In this document: positions 1 to 6,808 of the stretch, in pieces | How the letters are laid out: each line of letters starts with the position of its first letter | Numbering within the stretch: the stretch's first letter is position 1 | Notes under the pieces: model-generated | Database searches by the model: none | What the model saw: the letters and a program-made list of their open reading frames with translations, nothing else | Told to the model about the DNA's origin: nothing | Source: Desulfobacteraceae bacterium | Lineage (GTDB): Bacteria > Desulfobacterota > Desulfobacteria > Desulfobacterales > Desulfobacteraceae | Direction of reading: 5' to 3' | DNA length: 9,776 bases | Assembly: GCA_003354055.1 (NCBI GenBank) | Contig: PIVQ01000229.1 | Location: 1-9,776 of the forward strand | Translations under genes and position numbers: made by a program

Positions 1-52
1 AAGAATTTGGTATGATTTTCTTTTTTGAACCGTGACAAAAATGAACATTTGC

Positions 53-81
53 TTGAAATTAAGATAAGTATTTAATTTAAT
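53..81 (+). promoter_or_regulatory. Candidate sigma-70 promoter upstream of the 69-residue gene
   Basis: TTGAAA at 53-58 and TTTAAT at 76-81 are separated by 17 bases; each hexamer differs from consensus at one position. The implied leader before the ATG at 303 would be a little over 200 bases, which is long. The region is AT-rich, so chance matches are easy and the assignment is tentative. Confidence 0.35.
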
Positions 82-83
82 AG

Positions 84-98
84 GAAATATCAGGATTT
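84..98 (+). repeat. 15-base direct repeat, copy 1
   Basis: GAAATATCAGGATTT occurs here and again, exactly and in the same orientation, at 8734-8748. Both copies lie in non-coding DNA, 150 to 210 bases upstream of a plus-strand gene. The flanking bases diverge immediately. It could be a shared regulatory site or a chance match in AT-rich DNA. Confidence 0.4.
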
Positions 99-302
99 GT
101 TACGTCAAGTGATCTATAATCATGCCTTTTCAGCAGAAAGGTACAAACACAAGATATGGGTTTTGAGCTGTGATTGAAAATCTGACCTTTTATACCGGCA
201 CTCATGAACAAATTGTAATTAAAAAAGGTTACATAATTTATGTTTCAAAGGGAAGAAATCAAATAAACCATACTAAAAAAAATCAAAATTAGGGGACACT
301 CA

Positions 303-512
303 ATGCTAAAATTTGATAAGCGTTTCGGGACGATAGCAATAGAAGACGGATTTGTTACAAAAGAGCAGTTGCAGGAGGCTATATCATTACAGGTGCATGA
401 AAATATCGAGGATAATAAACACAGGCTTATTGGTGCCATCTTAATTGAACTAGGTTACATCACTAAAGAACAGGTCTTAAAAATATTGACCTTGATGAAA
501 AATGTTTCATAA
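303..512 (+). CDS. Small single-domain protein resembling an MshEN/GspE-N repeat
   Basis: This encodes a 69-residue protein. AGGGG at 291-295, seven bases before the ATG, is a good ribosome binding site. The whole protein is one two-part repeat. The first half starts at Arg7 (RFG) and ends at Gln30, with Gly16, Leu23 and Ile27 at the usual spacing. An 11-residue linker (31-41) follows. The second half starts at Leu42 (LIG) and ends at Met65, with Gly51 inside. This spacing matches the RLG...G...L...L..Q pattern of MshEN/GspE N-terminal domains, some of which bind cyclic di-GMP. The same 24-11-24 layout occurs in the FapA-like protein at 1732-4242. There is no signal peptide or membrane segment, so it is probably cytoplasmic. 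A small adaptor or ligand-sensing protein is inference. The second half lacks the Arg and Gln seen in the first half, so ligand binding is uncertain. Confidence 0.75.
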   Translation: MLKFDKRFGTIAIEDGFVTKEQLQEAISLQVHENIEDNKHRLIGAILIELGYITKEQVLKILTLMKNVS

Positions 513-811
513 ATCATAACCAAGAACTGTCTATAAGTCTTTGAAGTAGATGTGTTTACCGTCTTTGAATTTTATAGATTAACATTTAAGTTTGACACAA
601 GACTATGTCTATACGTCCGGTGTGGTCGGCAGTGTTTTAAAGGCCCGGACTATTATTAAAAAAGCTCAGTTCTTTAGAGTACCAATATATTGTGTATGTA
701 CCTGTTGTTGTTGTGCTGCACTCCTGGTCATAACGGAACATATTTTTGTTATTTGCTATAAGTCAGGAGCAGAAGGGGCAGGGCTTCGGTGTCAGGTCCC
801 GTGCATTGATA
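513..811. other. Gene-free gap between convergent genes
   Basis: These 299 bases separate the 3' ends of the 69-residue gene (plus) and the solute-binding protein gene (minus). I find no convincing ORF and no hairpin followed by a T-run that would make a clear terminator. A 9-base direct repeat, GTCTTTGAA, occurs at about 536-544 and 562-570. A short TTG-start reading frame at 592-831 exists but looks spurious because it has a low-complexity cysteine run and no ribosome binding site. Confidence 0.55.
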
Positions 812-1549
812 CTATTGGAAATATTTTTTAACGATCAAGTCATGGGTGCCGTTTTGTTTGATCTGGTCAAGGGCCGCCTGAAATTTTTGGATCACCTTGT
901 CATCCAATACTTTGTTAAAGGCGTACCAGAACTGATATTTATCATTTAGAATGTGGCTTTGTTCAATGTCGGTCCACTTGTACCCTTCATGCGCCAAACG
1001 ATAGGCAAGCATTACATCGTTCATGATGACAAAATCAATTCTATTGGCGAACAGCTTTTTAATATTCAGATCGTCGGTGTCCACCTCATCAATATTTTCC
1101 CTTGGAACCCCGGCATTCAGGAGGTCATCAACTGCGGCATACCCCCTGCCGACACCGATTCTGTAAGGCCGGACATCAGCCAGGCTGTTAACAATAAGGT
1201 CTGTCCTTTTTTTGAGTTTGTATAAGGCAAAAATTCTTGGATAAATCGGCCCCACCCATTTATATAAATGTTCCCTTTTTTCATTTCGCGTCACTCCCAG
1301 GCTGAATGTATTCCCGGGTGAGGAGAGGGTTTTAAACATTCTTGGTACAGGAAAGAATTCTATTTCAATATCCACATCGTTCATATTCCGGATCATGGCC
1401 TCAAGTATCTCTACATAAAATCCTTTGGGCTGACTGTCTTCTTGATACATTAATGGGGGGAGATCTGTCCCGACGACCAGGTATTGTTCTGCATTTGCCG
1501 ATACGATAAACCCTGAAAAAAGGATAAGAATCCAAAATATTTTTTCCAT
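812..1549 (-). CDS. Periplasmic family-3 solute-binding protein
   Basis: The product is about 245 residues and resembles the bacterial extracellular solute-binding protein family 3 (amino-acid-binding type). I place the start at the second of two adjacent ATGs (1552 and 1549), because AAGGAGA lies just upstream; the longer frame to 1624 has no such site. The N-terminus is a classic Sec signal peptide with a hydrophobic core and a probable cleavage after Ala-Asn-Ala at residue 20. The mature protein opens with the VVGTDLPPLMY segment, followed by a GFYVEI motif, both typical of the first lobe. An IGVGRG segment near the middle fits the second lobe. No permease or ATPase gene adjoins it. It may therefore be an orphan binding protein feeding a sensor, or serve a transporter encoded elsewhere. 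The ligand cannot be predicted. Confidence 0.85.
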   Translation of the reverse strand: MEKIFWILILFSGFIVSANAEQYLVVGTDLPPLMYQEDSQPKGFYVEILEAMIRNMNDVDIEIEFFPVPRMFKTLSSPGNTFSLGVTRNEKREHLYKWVGPIYPRIFALYKLKKRTDLIVNSLADVRPYRIGVGRGYAAVDDLLNAGVPRENIDEVDTDDLNIKKLFANRIDFVIMNDVMLAYRLAHEGYKWTDIEQSHILNDKYQFWYAFNKVLDDKVIQKFQAALDQIKQNGTHDLIVKKYFQ

Positions 1550-1677
1550 CATGATCTCCTTATCAAATGTGCGATGCTTATCCAGAAGTCCATATTGGGC
1601 CTGACCAGAGGGTGGACGTGCCAAAAAATCGCTTGCGTAAAACGTTAATCTCCAGATGGATTTTTATTTCGCTTTAT

Positions 1678-1706
1678 ATTATCATACCTTGGATTGTTTT
1701 GGCCAA
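1678..1706 (-). promoter_or_regulatory. Candidate promoter for the solute-binding protein gene
   Basis: On the minus strand, TTGGCC (1706-1701) and GATAAT (1683-1678) are separated by 17 bases. The -10 matches consensus at five of six positions and the -35 at three of six. It lies between the stop of the FapA-like gene and the start at 1549, giving a leader of roughly 120 bases. If used, the solute-binding protein can be expressed independently of the upstream genes. Confidence 0.4.
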
Positions 1707-1731
1707 TAAGATTAATTAACTCATACATCCT

Positions 1732-4242
1732 TTAATCGTAGAACCCTTCAATAATGATTTCATACGGATCGCCGTTTGATTTAGCGCTTTCTATGAATTT
1801 GACGCCGAACATGTCCTGATCAACGGCAAGAAGGGCATTTCTACCTTTGATGATCGTACCTTTTGCCACCTTGCTTTTTACCCGGACAGCCGGAGGTACG
1901 GGAGGGGTTTTGTGGGCCTGGCTGAGTAAAAAGGTATCCTTCCGGATGGCCAGCTTTTTGACGACGGCTGCAAGCTTTTCGACTTCAGATTTTTGGCCCT
2001 CTATTTTGTCCTGAAGTATCTTTTTCTTTGTTTCATACTCGCGGTTATAACGGCGGGTGGCATTTACTGCCGCCCGGTACATGCCGTATTTGATATCTGC
2101 CTGCTCCTGGGCATGAGCCTTGATAGCTGACGGGTCCATGTCACGGGTTTCTTCAAGGAATTCTTTTTCAAAAATTTTAAAGAGCTTGCTGTCGTCAACG
2201 GGCAGTTCCGGCAGGTCCGGCCATTTGCCGGGGTTTTTGCCTGCTGCCAGCAACTTGTCTGACAGGGTCGGCAAACCGGACAGGGGTTTACATTGGAGAA
2301 GGGCCTGAACATATTTTAGATAGGACTGCTGGTTGAGGTAGACTTCCTTGATTTCCAGTTTTCGGCTGAGCCAGTCTTCGAGCTCTCGGGACTCATCTGT
2401 GCAGAGGAGTTGATCCAGTTTTTCCTGACGTGTCCGGATCAGGGCATCAATACCCTCTGCCTTGAGATTCGGGACCTTGCCGGTCTGCAGGATGCAGGGT
2501 CTGGGACCAATGTTGAAAATATTTTTTACCGTAATATCCTCATAGGCCTGGACAGCTGTGGCTGTAAGATCTGCATTGGGCGCTTTCAGGCACTTCCCGG
2601 TTATCACAATGGCATTTGAAATGATTTTCCCTGCCAGGATATCTCCTTCTGCCTTGATTTTTGCCGGCTCGACATCAGAATCGTCTTCCCGGATACCGGA
2701 TCCGATATCCCCTTTGACAATAATGTCTCCGGCTACGGATACCTGGCCCAGGATATTGCCGGAAACTTCCAGTTCCTGGCAGCGGACTACAGCGTTCTCC
2801 AGAACAGAACCATCCACCTTGAGACGAACCCCTTTGTATTCTTCGCCAAGATCGGCATCAATGGATCCTGTGTAATGGCGGGTGGGAATGGATATGTCGC
2901 GGGCTTTTACAAATAAGGTGCGCTTCTGGTAGAGAACGGCAATACCATCTTGATCCGCAAGATAAAGATCGTCAGCACGGATTACCCCTTCACCGCAGTT
3001 GAGGGCCACCGCCTGGGGGGGAGGGGCTGTCAGGGAAAATCCGCTGACATCCTTGCCAGGTTTTCCTTTCTCAGCCGGGATGCGTTGGGCCAGTGCATCT
3101 CCTTTTTTGACCAGGGGGATAACATCCGTTTCCGTTGGGTCGTTATCGGACGGGTGAAACTCCGTATCAAAATAAAAGTCCAGCCTTCCGTCCTGTCCTT
3201 TTTCAGGGGCAACCCCCTGGGCGATCTGGAGTTCATTGCCCGTATCATTCTGTTTTAAAAATTTTACGATCTCATCATCAGGGCAGAGACCAAAGATGAT
3301 TCCGATTGAGGTGAGCCACCGCTTCAGATCATCAACCCGAATATCTTCGAATCCTTGTTTTGAGCGGATCAGGAAGGCTTCTAATTTATTTTTGGAAAAA
3401 CGGTATTCAAAATATCTGGCCAGCCGTTTGTTGATATTGGTTTCAGAGTTGTACTTTTCAAGGGCCTGTTCCAGGGACAACCTTTTTTTCTCAAGCTCTC
3501 TCTGGATTTTTAGAATACGGTCAAGATCCTTGTCCGACAGATCAAACAGTTCTTTTAAAATATTTCCCAGATACCGTCTGTCCTTGCCGTCTTTGACCTC
3601 TGACTCCTGAACCTGCAGGGCCTGGTTGAGTTGGTCAATGGTGATGAAATTCTTTTTAACGGCAATGGCACCGAATCGCATGTTTAAAGAGAGTCTTTCA
3701 ATCTCTGAGGTAGCAATATCATTCATGGCCCCGGTCAGGAGTTCATCTTTAATCCGGTCCTGAGTCAGAAGAATGGCTGCTTTATCCGCTCTGGTGATCT
3801 CCTCGTTTTCAAGAAGGATGTCTCCGATAAGCTTACTCTCGCTGGTCTCTTTAAAAATGGCACTCTGGATATCCAGTGCCTTTTTTACACTTTCCGGCTG
3901 GACCAGCTGGTTGGCTATCCCAAGTTCACCGAATTTTTTGTCCAGCATTTTCACTTCCAGGTGATCCCGGACGGCAAAGAGAAAGTTGATATCCTCCTCA
4001 GAGAGGATGTCGGTTTCTTTAAAGAGGTCAAGAACCGAATAGCCGGGGAATACCTGGCGTTTTTGGGTAAGGGTGTCTAGAAGAAAGTTCTCCTGGTGAA
4101 GGGAGATCAATCGGCACTTTAACGCCAGAGTGATCAGGGCTTTATTGTCATCGCCAAAGAAATTCATACCCGGGCCGGACCGGGCATCGGGTTCTGGCGG
4201 TTGATCAGGCGCCGTATCGGCGGAATGGGTATCTGAGCTCAT
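1732..4242 (-). CDS. FapA-like (DUF342) protein with tandem MshEN-like N-terminal repeats
   Basis: From the ATG at 4242 this is an 836-residue protein; a TTG at 4263 would add seven residues. Neither start has a clear ribosome binding site. The N-terminal part (to about residue 250) contains two clear two-part repeats at residues 103-161 and 189-247, plus a degenerate one near 35-95. In repeat 189-247 the RFG at 189, Gln212, LG at 225-226 and Gln247 stand at the MshEN-like spacing. The centre (about 285-600) is the FapA/DUF342 region, recognisable from IPAEKGKPGKDVSG at 388-401. It is followed by glycine-rich hexapeptide-like beta repeats such as SGNILG and VAGDIIVKGDIGSGI. A helical, probably coiled-coil stretch follows (about 600-640 and 728-768), then a short beta-rich tail (793-836). 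FapA-family proteins are linked to flagellar placement or cell-surface polymer control in other bacteria; the exact role here is unknown. The gene begins 60 bases after a response regulator, so co-expression is likely. Confidence 0.85.
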   Translation of the reverse strand: MSSDTHSADTAPDQPPEPDARSGPGMNFFGDDNKALITLALKCRLISLHQENFLLDTLTQKRQVFPGYSVLDLFKETDILSEEDINFLFAVRDHLEVKMLDKKFGELGIANQLVQPESVKKALDIQSAIFKETSESKLIGDILLENEEITRADKAAILLTQDRIKDELLTGAMNDIATSEIERLSLNMRFGAIAVKKNFITIDQLNQALQVQESEVKDGKDRRYLGNILKELFDLSDKDLDRILKIQRELEKKRLSLEQALEKYNSETNINKRLARYFEYRFSKNKLEAFLIRSKQGFEDIRVDDLKRWLTSIGIIFGLCPDDEIVKFLKQNDTGNELQIAQGVAPEKGQDGRLDFYFDTEFHPSDNDPTETDVIPLVKKGDALAQRIPAEKGKPGKDVSGFSLTAPPPQAVALNCGEGVIRADDLYLADQDGIAVLYQKRTLFVKARDISIPTRHYTGSIDADLGEEYKGVRLKVDGSVLENAVVRCQELEVSGNILGQVSVAGDIIVKGDIGSGIREDDSDVEPAKIKAEGDILAGKIISNAIVITGKCLKAPNADLTATAVQAYEDITVKNIFNIGPRPCILQTGKVPNLKAEGIDALIRTRQEKLDQLLCTDESRELEDWLSRKLEIKEVYLNQQSYLKYVQALLQCKPLSGLPTLSDKLLAAGKNPGKWPDLPELPVDDSKLFKIFEKEFLEETRDMDPSAIKAHAQEQADIKYGMYRAAVNATRRYNREYETKKKILQDKIEGQKSEVEKLAAVVKKLAIRKDTFLLSQAHKTPPVPPAVRVKSKVAKGTIIKGRNALLAVDQDMFGVKFIESAKSNGDPYEIIIEGFYD
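3502..3678 (-). repeat. MshEN-like repeat unit, third copy in the FapA-like protein
   Basis: This encodes residues 189-247 of the FapA-like protein. It consists of two 24-residue halves (Arg189 to Gln212, Tyr224 to Gln247) joined by an 11-residue linker. Both halves end in Gln and both carry the FG or LG dipeptide at positions 2-3. It is the copy closest to the free-standing protein at 303-512. Confidence 0.65.
3760..3936 (-). repeat. MshEN-like repeat unit, second copy in the FapA-like protein
   Basis: This encodes residues 103-161: halves Lys103 to Gln126 and Leu138 to Gln161, with an 11-residue linker. The first position is Lys instead of Arg and the internal Gly of each half is replaced by Gln or Glu. 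It is therefore more diverged than the third copy and may have only a structural role. Confidence 0.55.
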
Positions 4243-4302
4243 AACATCATGAAAAGTAAACAATTTTAGAGTTTATGTCAAGAAAACCTAAGGCCTATTG
4301 TC

Positions 4303-4668
4303 CTATGCCAGCGCCTCTTTGATAAATGAAAGCAAAAGATCATTATTGATGGGTTTGGAAAATGCCTTTAGGGCGCCGAATCTTTTTGCAAGCGTCAGAT
4401 AGGTATCTGGCTGTGCCAAGCCCCCGCCGGACATGGCAATTATTTTTGCCGCAGGATCCATGGCTTTGATTTCTCTGATTAATTCCAGTCCTTCTTTTTC
4501 CGGCATGATAAGATCTGTGATGGTCAGGTCCGGAAGATCCTTCTTGTACCGTTCTATCCCCTGGATCCCATCCTTTGCAGTCAGAACGGTGTAGCCGTTT
4601 TTTTCAAGCATCTTGGTTAATAATTTTCTAATGGAGTCTTCATCGTCAATGATTAATACTTTGGGCAT
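4303..4668 (-). CDS. Single-domain response regulator (CheY-like receiver)
   Basis: This is a 121-residue stand-alone receiver domain with no output domain. The acidic pair Asp8-Asp9, the phospho-acceptor Asp52 (within TITDLIMP), the hydroxyl residue Ser80 and Lys105 (in the FSKP motif) are all present, so phosphorylation is expected. The start is supported by GGAG seven bases before the ATG. The downstream FapA-like gene is on the same strand, 39 to 60 bases away depending on its start. The two therefore probably form an operon, and the receiver may act on that protein or share its input. No histidine kinase is encoded in the window, so its partner is unknown. Confidence 0.92.
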   Translation of the reverse strand: MPKVLIIDDEDSIRKLLTKMLEKNGYTVLTAKDGIQGIERYKKDLPDLTITDLIMPEKEGLELIREIKAMDPAAKIIAMSGGGLAQPDTYLTLAKRFGALKAFSKPINNDLLLSFIKEALA

Positions 4669-4691
4669 GTTCTTTCTCCGAGATGTTCCGT

Positions 4692-4720
4692 CTGAGTGTA
4701 TTTGAGTACGATACTATAAT
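4692..4720 (+). promoter_or_regulatory. Candidate promoter for the M48-Nudix-CheY operon
   Basis: A perfect TATAAT at 4715-4720 is preceded, 17 bases upstream, by CTGAGT (4692-4697; three of six matches). It sits in the 170-base divergent region between the response regulator and the protease gene, giving a leader of about 110 bases. The complementary strand of the same -10 reads ATTATA and could also serve the divergent gene, but I find no good -35 for that direction. Confidence 0.4.
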
Positions 4721-4761
4721 CCGGGCTGATAGGCAATCCTCACGGATGAAAAAATCAGGTA

Positions 4762-4777
4762 GACATCTTTAGGTGTC
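4762..4777 (+). other. Small hairpin in the leader of the protease operon
   Basis: GACATC and GGTGTC form a 6-base-pair stem (one G-T pair) with the tetraloop TTTA. No T-run follows, so it is not a standard terminator. It would lie within the predicted leader of the plus-strand operon. Any function is unknown. Confidence 0.2.
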
Positions 4778-4838
4778 GTCTCAGGAAGATTGGGTTTTGT
4801 TCTTGTCTGTGCTATGGTTTTGCGATATGGGTTGAGGT

Positions 4839-5690
4839 ATGAAAGTATTTGCATGGATCTTGATCTTTTCGTTTCTGCTTACCGGTTGTGAGGATACCAA
4901 TTTGCAACTTGCCACGGAGGCAGGGGTAGATGCAGTCAAAGCCGTCACCCTGAGTGACGAAGATGTCCGGCTTCTGGCCCGACAGGCATCGGGTGAGGCT
5001 GACAGGCAGCACCGGATTGCCGGCATAGGATCGCCCTATGGCAGACGGTTGCAGCAGCTGACACGGGGACTTAGGACCGAAGAGAAAATTTCGTATGATA
5101 TTAAGGTATACCTGGCAGACCAGGTCAATGCCTTTGCCATGGCTGACGGTACCATACGGATATACAGCGGTCTTATGGAACGGATGAATGACAGGGAACT
5201 TATGTTTGTCATCGGTCATGAGATGGGGCATGTGGCCGAAAATCATGTCAAAAAAAAGCTGATGATGGCCTATGCTGCCTCATCTCTGAGAAAGGCAATT
5301 GCCTCACAGGAAAATGCAGCAGGTCAGATTGCAGGCGGGGCTTTGGGAGGATTTGTCCAGGTTCTTGCCAGTGCCCAGTTCTCGCAGCAGGAAGAGCAGG
5401 CTGCCGATGATTTTGGTGTGGCATTTTTAAAGTTGAACCGGTTTTCGGACCAGTGGGCTGTTAATACAGCGGCAAGTGCCCTGGAGAAATTGGCAACTGC
5501 CTCAAACAGCCACTCGATGCTGTCGAGTCATCCAGCCCCGGAGAAGAGGGCGAAAAGGGTTCGGTCAGCTCAGGGCGAACAGGAAACTTCCCTGATTGAT
5601 ACCCTTACGGCAAAGGGACAAGACTTATATGAGCAGATGGAAAATAAAGTACGGAATATCCTTTCCAATAATGAAAGCGAAAATAAATGA
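4839..5690 (+). CDS. M48-family zinc metalloprotease, lipoprotein
   Basis: The product has 283 residues and resembles the M48 peptidases of the LoiP/YggG (Oma1-like) group that act in envelope protein quality control. The N-terminus is a lipoprotein signal with lipobox LLTGC, so Cys17 should be lipidated. The residues after Cys (Glu-Asp) do not settle inner versus outer membrane. The catalytic HExxH motif is H127-E128-M-G-H131, preceded by VIG. The third zinc ligand is probably Glu186 in the EQAAD motif (family pattern ExxAD). The SSHPAPEKRAKR segment at 229-240 is also typical of the family. A stop codon at 4833-4835 rules out a longer start. The GAGG at 4834-4837 is only one base from the ATG, an unusually short spacing. 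It is the first gene of an operon whose next gene overlaps it by four bases. Confidence 0.93.
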   Translation: MKVFAWILIFSFLLTGCEDTNLQLATEAGVDAVKAVTLSDEDVRLLARQASGEADRQHRIAGIGSPYGRRLQQLTRGLRTEEKISYDIKVYLADQVNAFAMADGTIRIYSGLMERMNDRELMFVIGHEMGHVAENHVKKKLMMAYAASSLRKAIASQENAAGQIAGGALGGFVQVLASAQFSQQEEQAADDFGVAFLKLNRFSDQWAVNTAASALEKLATASNSHSMLSSHPAPEKRAKRVRSAQGEQETSLIDTLTAKGQDLYEQMENKVRNILSNNESENK

Positions 5691-6292
5691 GTATTAAATT
5701 CTGCAGTCAATGCGGCAGTGCCATGGAACAAAAGATTCCGGACGATGATGATCATGTCAGAGCGGTATGTGGCCAATGTGACCATGTGCATTATGAAAAT
5801 CCCACAATGGTCGTGGGTACCATTCCCGTATCCGGGGACAAAATTTTAATGTGCCGCCGGAATATCGAGCCCAGAAAAGGGAAGTGGACCCTGCCGGCCG
5901 GTTATCTTGAAAATCGGGAGTCGGTTCAGGAAGGGGCTGTCAGGGAAACCCTGGAAGAGACCCGTGCCAGGGTGGAACTTCTGGGGCCTTACCGGATGTT
6001 CAACATTTTGTTTGTGGATCAGATTTATCTGATGTTCAGGGCGGAACTTCTGACTGATGATTTCGGACCGACCAGTGAGAGCACGGAAGTTCGCCTTTTT
6101 AGCGAACATGAGATTCCCTGGGATGAGATCGCATTTGAAGTGATCCGCCAGACCCTGGTTGATTTTTTTAAGGATAGAGAGCACATTCGGAAACAAGCTC
6201 GGGAAAAGCTAAATGAACAAAAATTGAATAACGGGGTCTACCCCTTTGGGATAAAGGATCTCATATTCAAGCGACCCAAGGAGGGTACATGA
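5687..6292 (+). CDS. Nudix hydrolase with N-terminal zinc ribbon (ADP-ribose/FAD pyrophosphatase type)
   Basis: This 201-residue protein starts with a zinc ribbon: Cys6, Cys9, Cys28 and Cys31 in two CxxC pairs. The Nudix box spans residues 72-94 (Gly72, Glu78, then RETLEETRA with Arg86, Glu87, Glu90 and Glu91), which supplies the Mg-binding glutamates. Downstream, STEVRLFSEHEIPWDEIAF matches the pattern I associate with zinc-ribbon Nudix proteins such as plant NUDX23, which hydrolyse FAD and ADP-ribose. The glycine near the end of the classical box is Arg here, which I believe is normal in this subgroup. Substrate is inferred from family only. The ATG overlaps the protease stop (ATGA), and no strong ribosome binding site is present, so translational coupling is likely. 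A metabolic housekeeping role is more likely than a direct link to the protease. Confidence 0.9.
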   Translation: MSIKFCSQCGSAMEQKIPDDDDHVRAVCGQCDHVHYENPTMVVGTIPVSGDKILMCRRNIEPRKGKWTLPAGYLENRESVQEGAVRETLEETRARVELLGPYRMFNILFVDQIYLMFRAELLTDDFGPTSESTEVRLFSEHEIPWDEIAFEVIRQTLVDFFKDREHIRKQAREKLNEQKLNNGVYPFGIKDLIFKRPKEGT

Positions 6293-6678
6293 CAAGTCAA
6301 TTTTCAGAACTTCGTGTCTTGGTAGTGGACGACAGCAGGTCCATGCGGCGGATTGTCCGGCAATTTCTGGAAAACAACGGGGTAACCAAGATTGCAGAGG
6401 CCGGTAATGGTCAGGTTGCACTGGAACTTGTCCAGTTTCAGCCTTTGGATATGATTGTTTCGGATCTGAATATGCCGGTGATGGACGGAATGGAATTTCT
6501 AAAAAACGTAAAGAAGGACCCTGAATTTCAAACCATTCCTTTTATCATGCTCACAGTGGAAGCGGTTCAAAAGACCATGAATCAGGCTCTGAAAGTCGGT
6601 GCAGACGCCTATATTGTAAAACCTATTACCGAATCGCTGTTCATCCAGGAACTAAAAAAGGTTCTGGACGGGGATTAG
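6289..6678 (+). CDS. CheY-like single-domain response regulator
   Basis: This 129-residue receiver-only protein has all the functional residues: Asp14-Asp15, phospho-acceptor Asp59 (SDLNMP), Thr89, aromatic Tyr108 and Lys111 (in VKP). The RVLVVDDSRSMRRIV opening is typical of chemotaxis-type CheY proteins. The start overlaps the Nudix stop (ATGA), and AGGAGG lies four bases upstream, so it is well translated in its own right. It is the last gene of the operon. Co-expression with an envelope protease and a Nudix enzyme is unusual for a true chemotaxis CheY, and no che genes are nearby. Its target may be something other than the flagellar motor. Confidence 0.93.
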   Translation: MTSQFSELRVLVVDDSRSMRRIVRQFLENNGVTKIAEAGNGQVALELVQFQPLDMIVSDLNMPVMDGMEFLKNVKKDPEFQTIPFIMLTVEAVQKTMNQALKVGADAYIVKPITESLFIQELKKVLDGD

Positions 6679-6703
6679 GAATCGTTACAAAATAACTTGA
6701 TCT

Positions 6704-6764
6704 AAATTATTTCCAAAACCCCTTAAAAGACTGGGTATTTTGAAAACAAAAGATCAAATAATTT
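6704..6764. terminator. Nested inverted repeats between convergent genes, possible bidirectional terminator
   Basis: An inner imperfect stem pairs CAAAA-CCC (6714-6722 region) with GGG-TTTTG (6733-6742), around a TTAAAAGACT loop. An outer 9-base inverted pair, AAATTATTT (6704-6712) and AAATAATTT (6756-6764), brackets it asymmetrically. It lies where the CheY gene (plus) and the HD-GYP gene (minus) converge, the expected place for a shared terminator. GC content of the stem is low and the U-tract is poor, so this is tentative. Confidence 0.3.
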
Positions 6765-6778
6765 TGGAGCCGATCCTT

Positions 6779-6796
6779 AGCAGCGTAAGCAGCGTA
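6779..6796. repeat. Tandem 9-base repeat AGCAGCGTA x2
   Basis: Two perfect adjacent copies of AGCAGCGTA, followed by a partial GCGT, lie just outside the 3' end of the HD-GYP gene. The stretch is richer in GC than the AT-rich DNA immediately beside it. No function is evident. Confidence 0.4.
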
Positions 6797-6808
6797 GCGT
6801 CAACAGCC

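Larger units (their letters stand above)
1..302. other. AT-rich intergenic region, no gene seen
   Basis: No convincing coding sequence is present in these 302 bases. The stretch is strongly AT-rich and precedes the 69-residue plus-strand gene at 303. It contains a plausible sigma-70 promoter (53-81), a perfect but orphan TATAAT at 115-120, and one copy (84-98) of a 15-base sequence that recurs at 8734-8748. The left neighbour is outside the window, so part of this stretch may belong to its regulatory region. Confidence 0.6.

Noticed and set aside
592..831. 79-residue plus-strand frame with a TTG start and a cysteine-rich CVCTCCCC segment
   Set aside because: The cysteines come from a TGT/TGC-rich low-complexity stretch, there is no ribosome binding site, the frame overlaps the solute-binding protein 3' end, and no domain is recognisable.
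1609..1623. Perfect TGGCAC on the minus strand upstream of the solute-binding protein, as a sigma-54 -24 box
   Set aside because: The -12 position reads CCCT instead of TTGC, so the element is incomplete.
2064..3610. Several 60-125 residue frames on both strands inside the FapA-like gene
   Set aside because: They are alternative-frame readings of a long gene with clear protein-level features; none has a plausible start site or family motif.
4781..5246. Antisense frames opposite the M48 protease
   Set aside because: The sense frame has an intact lipobox and HExxH motif, so these are antisense shadows without signals of their own.
5900..5970. Missing glycine at the end of the Nudix box as a sign of an inactive enzyme
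   Set aside because: The catalytic Glu residues are intact, and the same region (EEARA-type endings) is, as far as I know, normal in the zinc-ribbon Nudix subgroup.
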